Source of the DNA: Deltaproteobacteria bacterium
Lineage (GTDB): Bacteria > Desulfobacterota > Desulfobacteria > Desulfobacterales > JAUVVS01
DNA length: 7,118 nt
NCBI GenBank assembly: GCA_030604545.1
Contig: JAUVVS010000101.1
Span: 1-7,118, forward strand
Direction: 5' to 3'
Numbering within the stretch: the stretch's first letter is position 1; the number at the start of each line of letters is the position of its first letter. This document shows positions 3,329 through 7,118 of this stretch, in pieces. Below the pieces are notes generated by a model that was given only the letters and a program-made list of their open reading frames with translations, was not told where the DNA came from and did no database searches. The position numbers and the translations under genes were made by a program.

Positions 3329-6321
3329 ATTAATTCTCCAAAGGGCTTTTTCCAGGCAGCCTTAAGATCTTGTACCGGAATAGAAATAATGGTTCTATTG
3401 TCGATGCCGTTTATGACAAGATCGGATTTTTCCGATATGGTTCCTATGTATGCATATGGAAGTCCATTGAAAATCTTTTCGAAAGTCTCTTTCTCTTTCG
3501 GATTTATGGTTACGATGAAACGACCGGCGGATTCTGAAAATAAGATAACATCATTTTGATCAACATGGTCCGCAGGTACAAGATTGAGATCAACCTTCAT
3601 ACCAAGGTTTCCCCCCATGGCAACCATTGCCAGATGCACTCCCAAACCGCCTCTATAGATACCATGAACGGAGGCCGGAAGCTCATTCTCAATGGCACTA
3701 CTAAGGGCCCTGTAAAGCGTTAAAAACTGAGCAGGCCTGACCTGGGGAACATTAAGGCCAACGTGCCCAAAATTTTCGTAATATTCGGACCCTCCAAGTT
3801 CGTTGAGTGTTTTTCCAAGGATGTAGACCAGGTCTCCCGGTTCTTTGCAGTCCATGGTAACACATCTTTCGATATCATCTATCACGGATGTGGCAGAAAA
3901 CTGAAGTGTCTCAAGTGCGGAAATTTTATGGGATTCTCCGTATCGTCCCATAAGATAACCATCAACATACATACTGTCCTTTCCTGAAAGAAGAGGTATT
4001 TCGTATGTCATGCAGATATCTCGAAGTGCGCGGCACGAGCGTACAAGCTGCGCGGCCTTGAACTTACCGTCAGGATTATTTACGGCATGGTATTGAATAT
4101 TCGGCCAGCAGAAATTATCCACTCCACCTATTTGCTCCAGGTTCGCTCCAACAGCAATAAGTCTTCGGACCGCCTCATCAATGGTACAGCTTGTCATGTG
4201 GAATGCATCTATTTTTGAATAGGTGGGCAGCAACGCCTGTGCGAAGGCAAGACCTTTTTTTGAATTAAGTACAGGCCTTATAACGGCTGCATCGCTGTTT
4301 ACATCACGATTTGCGCCGATAAGGGGTTTGATTACACTGGTACCCTGAACTTCATGGTCATACTGCCGAATTATCCATTCCTTTGAACAAATATTAGGAC
4401 GCGAAAGCAGGTCCGTCAGCAAATTTTCATACTTTTGGGGTTCAATTAATACCGGCTCAAACAACCCCCGGCCGGCAGGAGATTGCCACTCTGCTTCGAA
4501 TTCCCACTGGGGAAAACCGGAAGTTAAAAAATCGAGATCAATATATGCACAAGTCTTGTCGTCATAGGTGATATGGAGTTTGCCTGAGTCCGTATATTTC
4601 CCGATAACCGTACTCTCAACAGCGTGCTTTTTTGAGAGTTCAAAAAAGCGATCCAGGTGCTCGGGACTTACGGCTAAGGTCATGCGTTCCTGTGATTCCG
4701 AAATCCATATTTCCCACTGGTCAAGCCCCTCATATTTTAAGGGGACCTTTTCAAGCTGAACCTCACATCCGTTGGAAACCCGGGCCGTTTCTCCCACCGA
4801 CGATGAAAGCCCGCCGCCGCCGTTATCGGTAATATATCTTATAAGCCCTTCGTCGCGGACCTCTAAGAGAAAATCATGCATCTTTTTCTGGGTATAAGGA
4901 TCACCTATCTGCACATGCCCGGCAGGCGTATGTTCGGAAAAAGTCTCCGAGGCGGCAGTCACACCATGAATCCCGTCTTTGCCTACCCTTCCTCCACACA
5001 TGATGATCAAATCCCCAGACAATATTTTCTTTTTTTCCGCCGGCTTTCCCTTGATCATTGACGGCATAAGTCCGACTGCCGTCACGAAAACGAGACATTT
5101 CCCCATATATCCGGGATGAAAAAAGACCTGGCCAAAAGTTGTTGGAATTCCGCTCTTATTACCGCCGTCCCGAACCCCTTCTATAACACCATCTAAAAGG
5201 CGCCTTGGATGAAGATGCGGCATAAAATCTCCGCTATAGTCTCTTTGCCCTACACAGTATCCATAACTGCCCATAATCAGCTTTGATCCCTTACCGGTCC
5301 CCATGGGGTCACGATATATTCCTACGATACCGGTTAGGGCTCCACCATAAGCTTCCATATTAGATGGAGAATTATGGGTTTCTCCGGTAATAACGTAATG
5401 ATGATTCTCATCAAAACGTCCTACACCTGCATTATCCCACAAAACCGATACCACCCACGGCTTTTTTTTCTTTAATTTTAGGGTCGGGGTTTCAATACAG
5501 GTTTTAAAAAGATTGTCTATCTCTTCTCTTTGACCCGTTTCAAGATCCGAAAAATGAAACAATCCCCGAAACGTATTGTGATTGCAATGATCGCTTCTGG
5601 CTTGAGAAATATATTCAAGTTCGATATCCGTAGGGTCTGAAAGACCGGCCAAAGCCCGAGCAGCCTGGACATTTTTATTTAAAAAATAAGCCCTTATGGT
5701 TGGAATATCATTTGGATTCAAAGCCAGATTCCGCTCGTTACTGACCCTCTCGAGAGTTGAATCGTCGGCAACCGGAATTGTCGTAACTGTAGGATTGTGG
5801 TTGAGAATGACCTTTGGAATGATTAAACCGATTCCAACATCAGGATCCCAATCTTCTTTTGTAAAAATCTTCCACTGTTGGATGATGTCGTTGGCTAAAA
5901 GTTCACCTGCTATCTTATCTGCATTTTCGGCTGTCAAATCTTTGCCTTTTAAGCAGTATCTTTTTGAAGTGTAGACCGCTTCATTCGGTCCAAACTCTAT
6001 TCCCAGAATATCCTCAATCGCCTCAACAGCAGTACTGCCCGGATTATCCCTTACGCCCGGTCTGTACCCGACCCATATGGACCAGTCAAATTCGATGGGG
6101 AGAGGATCAAAAGAGGATACCTGTGTTACAGGGTTTGTAAATATTTCAGTCTGAATTGTTTTCAATTGATCCGAAAGGAGTTCCGCATCCATGGTGATCA
6201 CTTGAATGGTGCGAATTTGGTCAATTTCAATACCAAAATAATTCTTTGCCTTTTGGCGAACCCCTTCGCCCTCTGCGTCAAAAAGTTCATTTTTAAGTGT
6301 TATTTCAAGTCGATATGGCAT
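3325..6321 (-). CDS. purL: FGAM synthase, synthetase subunit PurL with N-terminal PurS-like domain
   Basis: Cytosolic enzyme of 998 residues that uses ATP and PurQ-derived ammonia to turn FGAR into FGAM. Residues 1-70 and about 78-165 look like two PurS-type halves (starts MPYRLEITLK and WSIWVGYRPGVRDNPG), as if the separate PurS dimer of Bacillus-type systems were fused on. The linker and first synthetase half follow, with SDHCNHNTFRG (243-253) holding the conserved catalytic-site His, GETHNSPSNMEAYGGALTG (313-331) for ATP/Mg binding, YRDPMGTGKG (336-345) and the Gly-rich GGGGLSSSVGE (501-511). The second half shows DNFCWPN (735-741), LLSGKDSM (777-784), YRGGLGVHLAM (889-899) and SESAGR (929-934). 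There is no C-terminal glutaminase domain; that is PurQ, encoded next with a 4-base overlap. Length lies between small PurL (about 740) and full PurSLQ fusions (about 1300). The start at 6321 is fixed by the PurS-like N-terminus, although no ribosome binding site is visible upstream. Confidence 0.95.
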   Translation of the reverse strand: MPYRLEITLKNELFDAEGEGVRQKAKNYFGIEIDQIRTIQVITMDAELLSDQLKTIQTEIFTNPVTQVSSFDPLPIEFDWSIWVGYRPGVRDNPGSTAVEAIEDILGIEFGPNEAVYTSKRYCLKGKDLTAENADKIAGELLANDIIQQWKIFTKEDWDPDVGIGLIIPKVILNHNPTVTTIPVADDSTLERVSNERNLALNPNDIPTIRAYFLNKNVQAARALAGLSDPTDIELEYISQARSDHCNHNTFRGLFHFSDLETGQREEIDNLFKTCIETPTLKLKKKKPWVVSVLWDNAGVGRFDENHHYVITGETHNSPSNMEAYGGALTGIVGIYRDPMGTGKGSKLIMGSYGYCVGQRDYSGDFMPHLHPRRLLDGVIEGVRDGGNKSGIPTTFGQVFFHPGYMGKCLVFVTAVGLMPSMIKGKPAEKKKILSGDLIIMCGGRVGKDGIHGVTAASETFSEHTPAGHVQIGDPYTQKKMHDFLLEVRDEGLIRYITDNGGGGLSSSVGETARVSNGCEVQLEKVPLKYEGLDQWEIWISESQERMTLAVSPEHLDRFFELSKKHAVESTVIGKYTDSGKLHITYDDKTCAYIDLDFLTSGFPQWEFEAEWQSPAGRGLFEPVLIEPQKYENLLTDLLSRPNICSKEWIIRQYDHEVQGTSVIKPLIGANRDVNSDAAVIRPVLNSKKGLAFAQALLPTYSKIDAFHMTSCTIDEAVRRLIAVGANLEQIGGVDNFCWPNIQYHAVNNPDGKFKAAQLVRSCRALRDICMTYEIPLLSGKDSMYVDGYLMGRYGESHKISALETLQFSATSVIDDIERCVTMDCKEPGDLVYILGKTLNELGGSEYYENFGHVGLNVPQVRPAQFLTLYRALSSAIENELPASVHGIYRGGLGVHLAMVAMGGNLGMKVDLNLVPADHVDQNDVILFSESAGRFIVTINPKEKETFEKIFNGLPYAYIGTISEKSDLVINGIDNRTIISIPVQDLKAAWKKPFGELI
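3336..3339 (-). promoter_or_regulatory. Ribosome binding site of purQ inside the end of purL
   Basis: GGAG on the minus strand lies within the last codons of purL, seven bases before the purQ ATG at 3328. With the ATGA stop/start overlap it supports translational coupling of the two subunits. Confidence 0.7.
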
Positions 6322-6362
6322 AATAATAAAGAAACAATTGCTTGTTATTTGGTAAATGTTCA

Positions 6363-6462
6363 GCCACTAAGACACCAAGGCACAAAGAGAAGTGAGAAAG
6401 AAAAGTGCATAATAATAGAAATAAATGATTCTATAACCTTTGTGTCTGAGTGTCTTTGTGGC
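6363..6462. repeat. Imperfect palindromic element in the rseP-purL gap
   Basis: Arms of 25 bases at 6363-6387 (starting GCCACTAAGACACC) and 6438-6462 (ending TGTCTTTGTGGC) are inverted repeats matching at 21 of 25 positions, with a 50-base AT-rich loop. The arms are built from short CACAAAG/GACAC units. The sequence type resembles intergenic repeats that I recall from many environmental bacterial genomes, a recollection that could not be checked here. It starts 7 bases after the rseP stop and ends about 40 bases before purL, so it forms most of the gap and could fold in RNA between the two genes. It carries no T-run, so it is not called a terminator. Confidence 0.7.
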
Positions 6463-6469
6463 AAAGTAG

Positions 6470-7118
6470 CTATCTGAAAAATACGCGCGTTATGTCATTA
6501 TAAAATACATATATCATGAGCAGAATCAAAATAAAAATGCCTGCCTGTTGGGCAATTTCACGCATCTTTGTATTTACAGGGCGTCTGATTATCGCTTCTA
6601 TAAAAAAGAAAAGCAGATGTCCGCCGTCCAATACCGGTATTGGAAGAAAATTAAGGATGGCAAGATTAATGCTGATAACTGCAATAAAAAACAGCAGATT
6701 GGTTGTTCCCCGCTTGGCTTGTTGCCCGGCCATCTGGGCAATCATAATCGGTCCGCCCAGCGTTTTTGCTGAAATTTTACCCTGGATTAATTTTCCAACA
6801 GTTATCAAGGTAAGTTTTGTAATATTATAGGTCTGGGCAATGCTTGCCCAAAACGCCTGAAACGGATTTAACTCTTTTATAAATACATTACCCGAAGCTG
6901 CAATTCCAATCATGTAGCGCTTAATATCTTCACCAAATATATTTCTGGCGGTTTTAAGTTCCGGTATAATGTTTATTTCAAAAGTAGTCTCTCCTCGATG
7001 CACTAATAGTTTAAGAGTTTTTCCCCGGCTTGAAATGATAGTGTCCGCCATCTCATCCCAACTCGAAACGGGAGATCCGTCAATCGCTATAATCAGATCA
7101 TTTTCTTTTAGTCCTTCC
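6470..7118 (-). CDS. rseP: RseP-type site-2 intramembrane metalloprotease (C-terminal part, 5' end outside window)
   Basis: The open frame continues to the window edge, so the ATG at 7051 is internal; 215 residues are visible. RseP-family proteases cut transmembrane segments of anti-sigma factors and remnant signal peptides in the inner membrane. Visible in order: the end of a PDZ domain (GLKENDLIIAIDG near the edge, then SSRGKTLKLLVHRGE), a linker, a GKISAKTLGGPIMIAQMAG segment (about visible residues 113-131), a hydrophobic helix (about 139-156), then NFLPIPVLDGGH (about 156-167) with the Asp of the LDG motif that is the third zinc ligand, and a final transmembrane helix (about 193-206) before a short basic end. 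The HExxH zinc site must lie in the missing N-terminal part, so integrity cannot be checked. Family assignment is strong. Confidence 0.92.
   Translation of the reverse strand, partial: EGLKENDLIIAIDGSPVSSWDEMADTIISSRGKTLKLLVHRGETTFEINIIPELKTARNIFGEDIKRYMIGIAASGNVFIKELNPFQAFWASIAQTYNITKLTLITVGKLIQGKISAKTLGGPIMIAQMAGQQAKRGTTNLLFFIAVISINLAILNFLPIPVLDGGHLLFFFIEAIIRRPVNTKMREIAQQAGIFILILLMIYVFYNDITRVFFR

Noticed and set aside
4568..5098. Several 60-66 codon frames within purL on both strands
   Set aside because: All lie inside the continuous, motif-rich purL frame, and none has a start signal or independent similarity.
6322..6360. Sigma-70 promoter for purL
   Set aside because: TATTAT-like bases occur just before the start, but I found no -35 partner at a suitable distance, and the implied leader would be almost absent.

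Overview
The window is about 7.1 kb of AT-leaning bacterial chromosome. Every gene I can support is read from the minus strand, so transcription runs from high to low coordinates. The best guess for the source is a Desulfobacterota-type (deltaproteobacterial) genome. This rests on a PurS-like/PurL fusion with a separate PurQ, minor-pilin genes with sigma-54-like promoters, and several families of short palindromic or tandem repeats in the intergenic gaps. No rRNA or phylogenetic marker search was possible, so this is an inference.

Layout in transcription order. (1) 7118-6470: the C-terminal part of the site-2 intramembrane protease RseP, whose 5' end lies outside the window. (2) 6469-6322: a 148-bp gap filled largely by an imperfect palindrome of a dispersed-repeat type. 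(3) 6321-3325 purL and 3328-2513 purQ: an ATGA-overlapping pair encoding the two polypeptides of FGAM synthase, the fourth step of purine synthesis. (4) 2512-1926: 587 bp without a convincing gene. It holds two copies of a palindromic repeat, one compact (59 bp) and one expanded (173 bp), and ends in the promoter region of the pilin genes. (5) 1925-1446 and 1123-635: two paralogous GspH/FimT-type pseudopilins, each preceded by its own sigma-54-like -24/-12 element. (6) 607-26: a PilW-like minor pilin. (7) 13-1: the first four codons of a further gene with a good ribosome binding site, probably the next pilus-assembly gene.

The pilin genes most likely encode minor (priming) subunits of a type IV pilus; PilD-type prepilin peptidase, assembly ATPases and secretin must be encoded elsewhere. 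PurL and PurQ work as one enzyme: PurQ releases ammonia from glutamine and PurL uses it with ATP to convert FGAR to FGAM. RseP belongs to envelope-stress or membrane-protein turnover and has no evident link to its neighbours here.

I found no convincing new defence, mobile or biosynthetic system. The most interesting signals are the duplicated pseudopilin-plus-promoter unit with matching sigma-54-like elements, and the palindromic element that occurs in two forms 340 bp apart.
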